Below the pieces are notes generated by a model. It was given only the letters and a program-made list of their open reading frames with translations. It searched no databases and was not told the DNA's origin. A program made the position numbers and the translations under genes. From Thiobacillus sp. (GTDB lineage: Bacteria; Pseudomonadota; Gammaproteobacteria; Burkholderiales; Thiobacillaceae): DNA of 64,000 bases. Below are positions 35,567 to 44,784 of the stretch, one piece after another. Where the stretch lies: assembly GCA_021166845.1 (NCBI GenBank), contig JAJPEP010000110.1, forward strand, positions 32,273 to 96,272, read 5' to 3'. Within the stretch, counting starts at the first letter, position 1. The number at the start of each line of letters is the position of its first letter.

Positions 35567-36514
35567 TCACTCCCCGCCTTCCTGTTCGAGCCGCAAATAC
35601 TGATTGTAGGCGTTGATCCGGTTAGCCTCGTCGAATGCCGGCATGGTGCGGTATTTCGACCAGTCGGTTTTTTCATAGGCGTCCTCGAAGGGAACGAGGT
35701 TGCGTGCGGCCGCACCCATCTGCTCGCGCAGAAAACGCAGATAGTCGCGGGTGAAGACGAGGTCGGTGCGCGGTGCACGCGAGGCCGGGCCGTGGCCGGG
35801 CACCAGAACTTTGGGGTCGAGTGCGATCAGCTTGTCGAGCGCGGCGATCCAGGCGCGGCTGTCGGCGTCGCCGACAAACGGCACGCGGCCGCGGAACACG
35901 ACGTCGCCGGCATAGAGCACGCCGTCTTCCCTGACCAGCATCGCCAGGTCCTCGCTGGAGTGGGCCGGGCCGACATGGCGTAGCGCAAAGTGGAGGCCGC
36001 CCATTTCAAAATCGGTGTCGTCTTCCAGGAAGCGGTCTGCCTCCAGCAACTGTGTGTCGTCGTCCACCCAGGGAAACAGCGTTTTCTTGCGCTGGGCCAG
36101 GCGTAACGCGGCTTCTTCTGTGCGGGTAGCGCCCTCGGCGTCACGGTGTGCCCAGATTTCGGCGCCGAGTTTCTTGAATCCCTGCAGGCCATAGAAGTGG
36201 TCGGCATGGTAATGGCTGACGATGACGCGCCTGATCGGCTGTTTGGTGATATTGCGAATCAGGCCGACCAGTTTTTCGGCCAGCGGCGGCGCGGCCAGCG
36301 CGTCGAATACCACCACGCCTTCACGCGTGACGACGAATCCGGCATTGGACATGAAGCCCTCGTTTTCGCTGGACGCCGCGCCCGGCAGGCCTTGCACGAA
36401 ATAGCTGTGGGGGCCCAGCTTGACGGCTTGCATCGGCACGGTCGCTCCCTCGGCCTTGGCCCAGGCGGCAGGCAGCAAGGCAAGGCAGAATAGTGCGAGC
36501 AGGATGCGCTGCAT
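35567..36514 (-). CDS. Exported metallo-beta-lactamase-fold hydrolase (SoxH-like)
   Basis: A 315-residue protein with a signal peptide (cleavage near AWA-KAEG). The metal-binding motif HYHADH is followed by GPAHSSEDL, YAGDVVFRGRVPF and VPGHGPASR, the order of MBL-fold enzymes. Similar periplasmic proteins are called SoxH or quinoprotein-relay hydrolases and occur with thiosulfate oxidation or PQQ enzymes, but none of those genes is adjacent. Substrate unknown. Confidence 0.83.
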   Translation of the reverse strand: MQRILLALFCLALLPAAWAKAEGATVPMQAVKLGPHSYFVQGLPGAASSENEGFMSNAGFVVTREGVVVFDALAAPPLAEKLVGLIRNITKQPIRRVIVSHYHADHFYGLQGFKKLGAEIWAHRDAEGATRTEEAALRLAQRKKTLFPWVDDDTQLLEADRFLEDDTDFEMGGLHFALRHVGPAHSSEDLAMLVREDGVLYAGDVVFRGRVPFVGDADSRAWIAALDKLIALDPKVLVPGHGPASRAPRTDLVFTRDYLRFLREQMGAAARNLVPFEDAYEKTDWSKYRTMPAFDEANRINAYNQYLRLEQEGGE

Positions 36515-36625
36515 GGCGGTTACCCATCAAAAGATATGCACGCATTATAGATGGGGCGGTCGGCAGCCTGGGCGCCAGCGAGTGATGCTGTGATATCTTC
36601 GAATCTGTAACGGGGAGTGTCATTC

Positions 36626-37153
36626 GTGTTCAAGAAACAGTGGCCGGCGTTTGTGCTGGCGTTCGTATTGCCGCTGCTGGCGGTGTTCTGGTGGTGGGGC
36701 GGGTTCAACCCGGTCAATGTCACCGAAACCGAGGCGGGGCCTTATCGCTATGCCTATCTGGATTACGATGGCCCGATCAGCAACGTGCGCAAATCGCATC
36801 GCACGGCGCTGGATCGATTCACCGCGTCCAAGGTGGCGGCGGGCGACACGATCAGCGTGATTCTCACCGACCCGCGCGCTGCCAACGGCAAGGTGCGCGC
36901 GCAACTGGGCTACACCCTGGCCGATGGCGCCCCGATCCCGGAAGGCCTGAAGGAAGGCCGCATCGAACGTCGTCCGGTATATGCCGCGCAGGTACAGGCA
37001 GCGGTGCTGCTGGCGCCGTCCAAGGCCTACCAGGCGCTATCCGACACGCTGGCGTCGCGCGGGCTGGCCATCGTCATGCCGACGGTCGAGCTGTATCGAC
37101 CGGCAGGCCAGGCAAACCGTATCGGTATCTTTACCCTGGAAATGAATCGCTGA
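36626..37153 (+). CDS. Membrane-anchored GyrI-like (effector-binding fold) protein
   Basis: A 175-residue protein with an N-terminal anchor (PAFVLAFVLPLLAVFWWW) and a periplasmic GyrI-like/AraC-effector-type domain: AYLDYDGPISNVRKSHRTALDRF, YTLADGAPIPEGL and VMPTVELYRPAGQANRIGIF. The GTG at 36626 has GGGGAG at a good distance; a GTG at 36617 would directly abut it. The stop is joined to the CobD-like start as TGATG, so the two are translated together. The ligand is unknown. Confidence 0.78.
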   Translation: MFKKQWPAFVLAFVLPLLAVFWWWGGFNPVNVTETEAGPYRYAYLDYDGPISNVRKSHRTALDRFTASKVAAGDTISVILTDPRAANGKVRAQLGYTLADGAPIPEGLKEGRIERRPVYAAQVQAAVLLAPSKAYQALSDTLASRGLAIVMPTVELYRPAGQANRIGIFTLEMNR

Positions 37154-38070
37154 TGGCTTTTCTCTCCGTTCTTGCCGCCATGGCTCTCGAACATCTGCGC
37201 CCGTTGCGGCAGCCGCTGTCGTACTACCGGAGCTACGGCCGCTTCACTCAGTGGCTTGAGCGGCGTTTCAATGCCGGCGAATACAGCCATGGTGCGATTG
37301 TCTGGGCGCTGGCGGTGTTGCCGCTGCTGGCGGGCGTGTGGCTGGTTTTTGCCCTGCTCGACGGCATCAGCCCCATTCTCGGCTGGATGTGGAATGTGGT
37401 CGTGCTGTATTTCACCCTGGGGTTCAAATATTTCAGCGACACCGCCGAGCAGATTGCGCGGTTGCTGCGCGCGGGCGATATCGAGGATGCACGTACGCGT
37501 CTGGACGCCTGGCGCGGCGGCGATGCCAGCCAGTTCAGCGCCGACGAACTGGCACGGGTCGCCATCGAGCAGGTAATGGCGGCAAGCCATCGCCAGATGT
37601 TCGGCGTGTTGTTCTGGTTCGTGCTGCTGTCGTCGCTGGGGCCGGTCGGCGCGGTGCTGTTTCGCAGTGCCTCGATCCTGGCGCGGCGCTGGGAAAACGC
37701 CACCGGCCTGTTCGGCGGATTTGCCCGGCGCGTGTTTCATGCCATCAACTGGCTGCCCGCGCGGCTGACCGCATTGACCTACGCCGTCGTCGGCAATTTC
37801 GAGGACGCCACCTATTGCTGGCGCACCCAGGCGTCCGCGTGGCCGGAACCGGAAGAAGGCGTGGTGCTCGCCGCCGGCGCCGGCGCCATGGGGATCCGGT
37901 TGGGGCAGGGCGTCAACGTGGGCGGAGAAACCGTGTGGCGGCCCGAACTCGGCACCGGTCAGCCCCCGGAAGCCGACTGTATCGACAGTGCCATCAGCAT
38001 GATCTGGCGCGGCCTGGCGATCTGGCTGGCGACGGGGCTGCTGGTCGTCATCGCCGGCTGGATATCTTAA
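37153..38070 (+). CDS. CobD/CbiB-family membrane protein
   Basis: A 305-residue membrane protein of the adenosylcobinamide-phosphate synthase family. Recognised by FTLGFKYFSDTAEQIARLL, the region EQVMAASHRQMFGVLFWFVLL and LTALTYAVVGNFEDATYCWR. In the cobalamin pathway CbiB attaches the aminopropanol arm. No other cob gene is in the window, and it is coupled to the GyrI-like gene and followed by spmAB-like and ppx genes, so the function may have diverged. Betaproteobacterial genomes often carry such stand-alone homologues. Confidence 0.8.
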   Translation: MAFLSVLAAMALEHLRPLRQPLSYYRSYGRFTQWLERRFNAGEYSHGAIVWALAVLPLLAGVWLVFALLDGISPILGWMWNVVVLYFTLGFKYFSDTAEQIARLLRAGDIEDARTRLDAWRGGDASQFSADELARVAIEQVMAASHRQMFGVLFWFVLLSSLGPVGAVLFRSASILARRWENATGLFGGFARRVFHAINWLPARLTALTYAVVGNFEDATYCWRTQASAWPEPEEGVVLAAGAGAMGIRLGQGVNVGGETVWRPELGTGQPPEADCIDSAISMIWRGLAIWLATGLLVVIAGWIS

Positions 38071-38076
38071 GCGTAC

Positions 38077-39315
38077 ATGCTCAACGCGCTGTGGATCGGG
38101 TTCTTCCTGGTCGCCTTTCTGATTGCGTTGTTCAAACTGGTTTTTCTCGGCGATGCCGGCATTTTTGCCGCGCTGGTGAAGGCGCTGTTCACAAGCAGCA
38201 AGACTGCGTTTGAAATCGCCCTGGGTTTGACCGGCGTGATGGCGCTGTGGCTGGGGGTGATGAAAATCGGCGAACGCGCCGGCATGCTCGACGTGTTGAC
38301 GCGTGGCCTGGCGCCGCTGTTCCGCCGCCTGTTCCCCGACGTGCCGGCGAACCATCCGGCGCTCGGCGCGATGACCATGAACATGGGCGCCAACATGCTG
38401 GGGCTGGACAATGCCGCGACGCCGCTCGGCATCAAGGCGATGCAGGAACTGCAGAAACTCAACCCGTCGCCCGACACCGCCAGCGACGCGCAAATCCTGT
38501 TCCTGGTGATCAACACCGCGTCGGTCACCCTGCTGCCGGTGACCATCTTCACCTTCCGCGCGCAGTTGGGTGCGGCCGACCCCACCGACGTGTTCGTGCC
38601 GCTCCTCATCACCACCTACATCGGCACCCTGGTCGGGCTCTTCGTCACCGGCTTGTTCCAGCGCCTGCACCTGTGGAACCGCGTGACCATGGCCTACCTG
38701 GGCGGCGCCACCGCGCTGATCGGCGGGCTGGTGCTGTATTTCGGCGGCCTCGACGCCGCGACGATGACGCGGCAGTCGTCGATCCTCAGCAACGTGCTGC
38801 TGTTCGGCCTCATCGTCACCTTCCTGCTGATGGCGGTACGGCGCCGGGTCAATGCCTACGAGGCCTTTGTCGAAGGCGCCAAGGAAGGCTTTCACACGGC
38901 GGTCACGATCATTCCGTATCTTGTCGCGATGCTGGTGGCGATCGCCGTGTTCCGTGCCAGCGGCGCGCTCGACCTGCTGATGGGCGGGATGCGCGGCATG
39001 GTGCTGGCGCTGGGGTACGACGCGCGCTGGGTCGACGCGCTGCCCACCGCGCTGATGAAACCGTTTTCCGGCAGCGGCGCGCGTGCCATGATGATCGACA
39101 CCATGCAGGCGCACGGGGCGGATTCGTTCGCCGGACGCCTGGCGTCGATCGTGCAGGGCAGCACCGAGACGACTTTTTACGTGCTGGCGGTGTATTTCGG
39201 CGCGGTTGGCGTCCGTCGGGTGCGCCACGCGGTGAGCTGCGGCCTGATCGCCGACGTCGCCGGCATCCTCGCCGCCATCGGCATGGCCTATCTCTTCTTT
39301 GGCAGCATCGCATGA
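38077..39315 (+). CDS. Fused SpmA-SpmB (nucleoside recognition) membrane protein
   Basis: A 412-residue polytopic protein in which spore maturation proteins A and B are joined. The SpmA half has TMNMGANMLGLDNAATPLG and INTASVTLLPVTIFTFR; the SpmB half (after about 225) has GAKEGFHTAVTIIPYLVAML and the gate-type motif GSTETTFYVLAVYFGAVG. The family is widespread outside sporulating bacteria and its substrate is unknown. It begins six bases after the CobD-like stop and shares ATGA with ppx. Confidence 0.87.
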   Translation: MLNALWIGFFLVAFLIALFKLVFLGDAGIFAALVKALFTSSKTAFEIALGLTGVMALWLGVMKIGERAGMLDVLTRGLAPLFRRLFPDVPANHPALGAMTMNMGANMLGLDNAATPLGIKAMQELQKLNPSPDTASDAQILFLVINTASVTLLPVTIFTFRAQLGAADPTDVFVPLLITTYIGTLVGLFVTGLFQRLHLWNRVTMAYLGGATALIGGLVLYFGGLDAATMTRQSSILSNVLLFGLIVTFLLMAVRRRVNAYEAFVEGAKEGFHTAVTIIPYLVAMLVAIAVFRASGALDLLMGGMRGMVLALGYDARWVDALPTALMKPFSGSGARAMMIDTMQAHGADSFAGRLASIVQGSTETTFYVLAVYFGAVGVRRVRHAVSCGLIADVAGILAAIGMAYLFFGSIA

Positions 39316-40793
39316 ATCCGAAACCCTACGACACCCTCGCCGCCGTCGACCTCGGCTCCAATTCGTTCCGCCTCGAAGTCGCCCGGGTGTCCGGCGACCA
39401 GCTCTATCCGCTCGATTCGCTGAAGGAAACCGTGCGCCTGGCCGGCGGGCTGGGCGACGACAAGCAGCTCGATGAAGCCGCCCAGGAACGCGCGCTGGCC
39501 TGTCTGCACCGCTTTGGCGAGCGCCTGCGCGGGCTGTCGCCCGAGGCGGTCCGCTGCATCGGCACCTCGACGCTGCGCATCGCCAGGAACGCCGATGCCT
39601 TCATTGCCAGGGCCGAAACCGCGCTGGGCCACCCGATTGAAGTCGTCGCCGGGCGCGAGGAGGCGCGGCTGATCTATCTGGGGGTGGCGCACTCGCTGGC
39701 GGCCTCGCCCGACAAGCGGCTGGTGGTGGATATCGGCGGCGGCTCCACCGAGCTGATCATCGGCCATGGCCTGAAACCGCACGAACGCGAAAGCCTGCAT
39801 ATGGGCTGCGTGAATTTCTCACAACGCTTCTTCGCCGCCGGAGTGATCGACAAGACTGCGCTGAAAGCCGCCGAAGTCGCCGCCCGGCTCGAGGTCGAGC
39901 GCATCGCCAGAGAGTTTTCCAAAGCCAGCTGGCAGCAGGCGATCGGGTCGTCCGGCACCGCGCGGGCACTGCGCGAAATCCTCGAACAGAACGGGTGGTC
40001 GGCCAGCGGCATCACTGCCGACGGCCTGGCGCAGCTGCGCACCCAGTTCATCAAGGCCGGGCATGTCGACGCGCTGCAACTTGCCGGTCTGCGCAACGAC
40101 CGCCGCCCGGTGATCGCGGGCGGCTTTGCCATCATGGCGGGAGTGTTTGCCGAGCTCGGGATCGAGCAGATGGCTGTCGCCGAGACCGCGATGCGCGAGG
40201 GCATCCTGTACGACCTGCTGGGCCGTTTCCACGAGCAGGACATGCGCGAGGCGACGGTGGACGAATTCATGCGCCGCTACCACATCGACGTCCAGCAGGC
40301 CGCGCGCGTCAAGCGCGTGGCGCAAAAGTTGCTGGCGGCCTGCGGCGGCGGCGACGAGAACGACGAACGCTTTCTCGGCTGGGCCGCGCGCCTGCACGAA
40401 ATCGGATTGTCGGTGTCGCACGGCGGCTACCACCGCCACGCCGGCTACATCCTGGAAAACGCCGACATGCCCGGCTTCTCGCGCACCGACCAGGCGCGCC
40501 TGGCCCTGCTGGCGCGCGCCCAGCGCGGCGCGCTGACGAAGCTGCCGGCGTTCGCCAGCGGCGCGGTGCCGGACAGCGACCGCCTGCTGGTCTGGCTGCT
40601 GCGCCAGGCCGTCATCCTCTGCCGCAGCCGCGCAGACCCTCGCCTGCCCGACGTGGAAGTGGAAGCCAGCGGCAAGCGCTTGCGCCTGAGCTTGCCCGAA
40701 GGCTGGCTGGAGCGGCGCCCGCTGACCCAGCGCGCGCTGGAAGAGGAAATCGGGCACTGGCAGGCCATCGGCATGAAATACACCTTTGGCTAG
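39312..40793 (+). CDS. ppx: Exopolyphosphatase, Ppx/GppA family
   Basis: A 493-residue enzyme that removes phosphates from polyphosphate or the 5' phosphate of pppGpp. The ASKHA core has AAVDLGSNSFRLEVARV, RCIGTSTLRIARNADAFI, GREEARLIYLGVAHS and VVDIGGGSTELIIG. The C-terminal half is the HD-like domain typical of Ppx, with RLHEIGLSVSHGGYHRH. It is coupled to the spmAB gene. The polyphosphate kinase gene ppk lies about 4 kb away on the other strand, not in an operon. Confidence 0.93.
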   Translation: MNPKPYDTLAAVDLGSNSFRLEVARVSGDQLYPLDSLKETVRLAGGLGDDKQLDEAAQERALACLHRFGERLRGLSPEAVRCIGTSTLRIARNADAFIARAETALGHPIEVVAGREEARLIYLGVAHSLAASPDKRLVVDIGGGSTELIIGHGLKPHERESLHMGCVNFSQRFFAAGVIDKTALKAAEVAARLEVERIAREFSKASWQQAIGSSGTARALREILEQNGWSASGITADGLAQLRTQFIKAGHVDALQLAGLRNDRRPVIAGGFAIMAGVFAELGIEQMAVAETAMREGILYDLLGRFHEQDMREATVDEFMRRYHIDVQQAARVKRVAQKLLAACGGGDENDERFLGWAARLHEIGLSVSHGGYHRHAGYILENADMPGFSRTDQARLALLARAQRGALTKLPAFASGAVPDSDRLLVWLLRQAVILCRSRADPRLPDVEVEASGKRLRLSLPEGWLERRPLTQRALEEEIGHWQAIGMKYTFG

Positions 40794-40833
40794 TCGCGAT
40801 GCGGACGAGGCAATCCCGACGGGAAGGGCTGAC

Positions 40834-41259
40834 TCAGTTGTCTGTACCCGGTTTCGAAGTGCGCAGTTTCTTGGTTTCGCCCCGCCGCTGTTTGCCTTCC
40901 AGCCGCCGTTTCTTCGATGCCAGGGTCGGGCGGGTCGGGCGGCGCGGCTTCTCCACTTCACAGGCTTCGCGGATCAGTTCGATCAGTCTTTCCAGCGCAT
41001 CGTCGCGGTTGCGCCGCTGGCTGCGATAGCGCTCGGCCTCGATGATCAGCACGCCGTCCTGGGTCACGCGACGGCCGGCCAGGGCGATGAGGCGGGCGCG
41101 CACCGGGTCGGGCAGCGAGGGGGAACGGGCGACATCGAAGCGCAGCTGCACCGCGGTGGAAACCTTGTTGACGTTCTGGCCGCCGGGGCCCGAGGCGCGC
41201 ACGAAATCCTCCTGGATTTCGCGCTCGTCGAGCTCGATCCCGGCGTTGACACGGATCAT
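40834..41259 (-). CDS. arfB: Peptidyl-tRNA hydrolase ArfB (YaeJ), ribosome rescue
   Basis: A 141-residue release factor-like protein. The catalytic GGQ lies in RASGPGGQNVNKVST, and the basic C-terminal tail (LEGKQRRGETKKLRTSKPG) enters the mRNA channel of stalled ribosomes. Length and motifs are complete. It is 16 bp downstream of murI on the same strand. Confidence 0.95.
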   Translation of the reverse strand: MIRVNAGIELDEREIQEDFVRASGPGGQNVNKVSTAVQLRFDVARSPSLPDPVRARLIALAGRRVTQDGVLIIEAERYRSQRRNRDDALERLIELIREACEVEKPRRPTRPTLASKKRRLEGKQRRGETKKLRTSKPGTDN

Positions 41260-41275
41260 GCGTGCGGCTTCGTGA

Positions 41276-42073
41276 CTACCACTTCACCACATGCACGTTG
41301 TTGAGCGTGCGTCCAAGGAAGCGCTCGCCGATGGTCTGGAAGCGCAGCGGCACGTCGGTGACGTAGAAGTCGTAGCGCGGCTGGGCCGGGCCGGGATTGG
41401 CGAGCTTCTTTTCCGCCAGCACCGCCGCAACCTGCTCGGCCATGGCTTCGGCGGAATCGACCAGCGCGACGTCGTCACCCACCACCTGGCGCAGCAGCGG
41501 CTTCAGCAAGGGGTAATGGGTGCAGCCGAGCACCAGGGTGTCGATGTGCTCGCCCAAGAGCGGCTTCAGGTAATCCTGGGCCGTGAGCCGGGTGACTTCG
41601 TGGTCGAGCCAGCCTTCTTCCACCAGCGGCACGAACAGCGCGCAGGCCTGCGAGTGGATGCGCGAATCGGGCGCGTATTCGTGGATGGCGCGCGCGTAGG
41701 CGTTGCTGTTGATGGTGGTGGGGGTGCCGATGACGCCGATTTTTCTGCCGCCGCGCGCCGATGCCGCGCCGGCGTCGATGACGTCGAGCACCGGCGCCGG
41801 CGAGAGGTCCTTGACCACCTGCGCCGCCACCGCCGCCATGGTGTTGCAGGCGATGACCAGCAGCTTGACGTCCTTTTCCAGCAGGAACTGCGCGATCTGG
41901 GTGGTGAAGTGGGCGATGGTCTCCACCGATTTCACGCCGTAGGGCACGCGCGCGGTGTCGCCGAAATAGACGATGTTCTCGTAGGGCAGGCGCTCCATCA
42001 GGGCGCGCACCACGGTCAGCCCGCCGATGCCGGAATCGAATACGCCGATAGGGGAATTTGCATTCGTGGACAT
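41276..42073 (-). CDS. murI: Glutamate racemase
   Basis: A 265-residue enzyme interconverting L- and D-glutamate for peptidoglycan. The paired catalytic cysteines are in VIACNTMAA and VLGCTHYPLL; FDSGIGGLTVVRAL and YFGDTARVPYG are further signatures. Start chosen at MSTNANSP. Followed on the same strand by arfB. Confidence 0.95.
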   Translation of the reverse strand: MSTNANSPIGVFDSGIGGLTVVRALMERLPYENIVYFGDTARVPYGVKSVETIAHFTTQIAQFLLEKDVKLLVIACNTMAAVAAQVVKDLSPAPVLDVIDAGAASARGGRKIGVIGTPTTINSNAYARAIHEYAPDSRIHSQACALFVPLVEEGWLDHEVTRLTAQDYLKPLLGEHIDTLVLGCTHYPLLKPLLRQVVGDDVALVDSAEAMAEQVAAVLAEKKLANPGPAQPRYDFYVTDVPLRFQTIGERFLGRTLNNVHVVKW

Positions 42074-42141
42074 GGGTGGCAGGATGGCGGAATGAGAAAG
42101 ACGGCATTTTACCCGTTGGGCGGCATGAGGCGAGATCCGGC

Positions 42142-42762
42142 ATGAGCGAGTGCGGTTGCGATTCGGTGTGCAATGCGGCGCCGCCCGATCCGCGCTACCG
42201 GCGCGCGTTGTGGATTGCGCTGGTGCTCAATGCGCTGATGTTCGGCGTCGAACTGGTTTCGAGCTTCGCGGCGCAGTCGGTGTCGCTGCTGGCCGACGCG
42301 GTCGATTTCCTCGGTGATGCGGCCAATTACGGCGTGGCGCTCTTCGTGCTGGGCCTGGCGCCGGCATGGCGCTCGCGAACGGCGCTGTGGAAAGGCTGGC
42401 TGATGGTCGGCTACGGCGTATTTGTGCTCGGCAAGTCGGTTTGGCAGTGGTCGGCCGGCGTGGTGCCGGAGCCGGTCATCATGGGCTGGGTGAGCCTCGT
42501 GGCGCTGGCGGTCAACGTCGGCGTCGCGGCGCTGCTGTATGCGCACCGGCGTGGCGACGCGCAGGCGCGCTCGGTGTGGCTGTGCTCGCGCAACGACGCG
42601 CTCGGCAATCTGGCGGTGATGGGGGCGGCGGGCGGCGTGTGGGCGACCGCGCACGGCTGGCCGGACATCGCGGTGGCGCTGGTTCTGGCCGGGCTGGCGC
42701 TGACCTCGGGCGCCTCGGTGATCCGCCACGCTCGGCAGGAACTGCGGGCAGATGGGATGTAG
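42142..42762 (+). CDS. Cation diffusion facilitator-like transporter
   Basis: A 206-residue membrane protein with the CDF core: NALMFGVELVSSFAAQSVSLLADAVDFLGDAANYG and, in the second half, SRNDALGNLAVMGA. The first metal site keeps D-x3-D, while His residues of the second site are replaced, which suggests altered metal preference. A Cys-rich N-terminus (MSECGCDSVCN) may bind metal. No cytoplasmic C-terminal domain. Convergent with the glycosyltransferase. Confidence 0.82.
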   Translation: MSECGCDSVCNAAPPDPRYRRALWIALVLNALMFGVELVSSFAAQSVSLLADAVDFLGDAANYGVALFVLGLAPAWRSRTALWKGWLMVGYGVFVLGKSVWQWSAGVVPEPVIMGWVSLVALAVNVGVAALLYAHRRGDAQARSVWLCSRNDALGNLAVMGAAGGVWATAHGWPDIAVALVLAGLALTSGASVIRHARQELRADGM

Positions 42763-42764
42763 CG

Positions 42765-43778
42765 CTAGCAGCTTGACCCGTGCGTGGCGGGATGCAAATG
42801 GCCGACGAACTGCTCGGTGGCTGCGCGCCAGGAGAATTTTTCCGCATGGGCGCGCGCGGTACGGCGGTCGATGTCGAGCGCGGCCATGCACGCTTCGTGC
42901 AGGTCTTCATGCAGGACGCCGGCGGGCGAGTCGCCGAGGACGTCGATGGGGCCGGTGACGGGGTAGGCGGCGACGGGCAGGCCGCAGGCCATGGCTTCGA
43001 GCAGCACCAGGCCGAAGGTGTCGGTCTTGCTGGGGAACACGAAGACGTCGGCGGCGGCATAGACTTCGGCCAGTTCCGGCTGTTTCATCACGCCGAGGTA
43101 ATGGGCATCGGGGTATTTGGCTCGCAGGCCGGCGAGCGCCGGGCCGTCGCCCACCACCCATTTGGAGCCGGGCAGGTCGAGCTTCAGAAAGGCCTCGACG
43201 TTTTTCTCGACCGCCACCCGGCCGACGTACAGGAAGATCGGATGTTCGCTGTCGAGGCGATGCGAGTCCTGCACCCTGAACACGTCGAGGTCGACTCCGC
43301 GCGACCACAGCACGACGTTGTCGAAGCCGAAGGCCTCGAGGTCGGTCTTGACCGCGGGCGTGGGCGCCATCACCGCGCGGGCGGGGCCGTGGAACCAGCG
43401 CAAAAAGCGGTAGGTCCAGCCGAGCGGAATGCCGGTGCGGGCTTTGACGTATTCGGGAAAGCGGGTGTGGTAGGCGGTGGTGAAGGGCAGATCGTTGTCC
43501 AGCGCGTAGCGGCGCGCGGCGAGGCCGAGCGGCCCTTCGGTGGCGATGTGCAGCGCGTGCGGGGCGTAGTCGCGGATGCGCTTGCGGGCCGCGTTGCCGG
43601 CCAGTATCGAGAGGCGGATGTCGGGATAGGTGGGGCAGGGCAGGGTGCGGAATTCCAGCGGCGAGAGGATCTCCACCTGGTGGCCCATGGCCTCCATTTC
43701 GCGGCGGGTGGTGGTGAGCGTGCGCACCACGCCGTTGACTTGCGGTGACCAGGCATCGGTCACGATCATGACTTTCAT
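42765..43778 (-). CDS. Glycosyltransferase family 4 protein
   Basis: A 337-residue GT-B glycosyltransferase. The N-terminal domain starts MKVMIVTDAWSPQVNGVVRTL with a glycine loop; the C-terminal nucleotide-sugar site shows FLYVGRVAVEKNVEAFL, VVGDGPALAGL and PSKTDTFGLVLLEAMACGLPV with the EX7E motif. Members add mannose or glucose to lipids. It overlaps the LpxH-like gene as ATGA, a pair commonly seen in Betaproteobacteria, so a role in the cell envelope is likely. SD is weak because of coupling. Confidence 0.88.
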   Translation of the reverse strand: MKVMIVTDAWSPQVNGVVRTLTTTRREMEAMGHQVEILSPLEFRTLPCPTYPDIRLSILAGNAARKRIRDYAPHALHIATEGPLGLAARRYALDNDLPFTTAYHTRFPEYVKARTGIPLGWTYRFLRWFHGPARAVMAPTPAVKTDLEAFGFDNVVLWSRGVDLDVFRVQDSHRLDSEHPIFLYVGRVAVEKNVEAFLKLDLPGSKWVVGDGPALAGLRAKYPDAHYLGVMKQPELAEVYAAADVFVFPSKTDTFGLVLLEAMACGLPVAAYPVTGPIDVLGDSPAGVLHEDLHEACMAALDIDRRTARAHAEKFSWRAATEQFVGHLHPATHGSSC

Positions 43779-44572
43779 AGGGGCTCCGTTACGGTTGCCT
43801 TGCGGGATGCGCGGGATGCGTCCAGGCAGTGGGTCCAGTGGATGATTTCGAGCGTGCCGTCGGCGGTTTCGGCGAGCGCGGAGAGGCTTTCCACCCAGTC
43901 GCCGTCGTTGCAGTACAGGAGGCCGTCCAGGGTGCGGATCTCGGCCTTGTGGATGTGGCCGCAGATGACGCCGTCGCAATCGCGCCGCCGCGCTTCGTCG
44001 GTCATCACCTTCTCGAACGCGGTGATGAAACTGACCGCATTCTTGACCTTGTGCTTGATGTATTGCGACAGCGACCAGTAGGGATAGCCCATGCGCGTGC
44101 GAAGGCCGTTGAACCAGCGGTTCAGCGCCAGGATCAGGGTGTAGCCGGTGTCGCCCAGGTAGGCCAGCCAGCGCGCGTGCTGCATCACGCCGTCGAAGAG
44201 ATCGCCGTGGGTGACCAGGAAGCGCCGGCCGTCGGCGGTGACGTGGACCACCTCGTCAGCCACCTCGATATCGCCGAACGCCAGACCCATGAACTGCCGC
44301 GCCATCGAATCGTGATTGCCGGGCACGTAGATCACCCGCGTGCCCTTGCGCGCCTTGCGCAGCAGCTTCTGCACCACGTCGTTGTGCGACTGCGGCCAGT
44401 ACCATCCCTTGCGCAACTGCCAGCCGTCGATGATGTCGCCGACCAGATACAGCGTGTCGGATTCGTTGTGCTTCAGGAAATCGAGCAGGTAGCGGGCCTG
44501 GCAGCCGGCGGTGCCGAGGTGGATATCGGAAATCCACAGGGTGCGGTGGTGGCGGGGCGAGCGAGCGTCCAT
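43775..44572 (-). CDS. LpxH-like metallophosphoesterase
   Basis: A 265-residue calcineurin-type phosphoesterase resembling UDP-2,3-diacylglucosamine diphosphatase. Metal-binding motifs are ISDIHLG, VGDIIDGW, VPGNHD, VTHGD and GHIHKA. Start chosen at MDARSPRHH; an ATG at 44692 would add 40 uncharacteristic residues. A separate, canonical LpxH probably exists elsewhere, and this longer type may act on another lipid intermediate. Coupled to the glycosyltransferase gene. Confidence 0.85.
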   Translation of the reverse strand: MDARSPRHHRTLWISDIHLGTAGCQARYLLDFLKHNESDTLYLVGDIIDGWQLRKGWYWPQSHNDVVQKLLRKARKGTRVIYVPGNHDSMARQFMGLAFGDIEVADEVVHVTADGRRFLVTHGDLFDGVMQHARWLAYLGDTGYTLILALNRWFNGLRTRMGYPYWSLSQYIKHKVKNAVSFITAFEKVMTDEARRRDCDGVICGHIHKAEIRTLDGLLYCNDGDWVESLSALAETADGTLEIIHWTHCLDASRASRKATVTEPL

Positions 44573-44784
44573 TGAAGGAGAGTCGGAGGTCGGGTGCCCG
44601 GTCTGCCGGGAGGGCAGGAAGGCGGAGTCGGACGGCTGCCAGGGCTGGCGATCCGGACGCGCGCGGAGCAGGTTCGTGACGCGATTCAACATGCCGCCAT
44701 CAGGCCACCGCCATGTGACAGCGACGTGGCATTCTGGTGAAGCTTTATTGACGGCTCACCCCGCGGGCCGGGGCGGCGACAGAA

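Noticed and set aside
37027..39228. 733-residue open frame antisense to the cobD-like and spmAB-like genes
   Set aside because: Low-complexity His/Gln/Arg-rich translation with no domain; the sense genes are clear.
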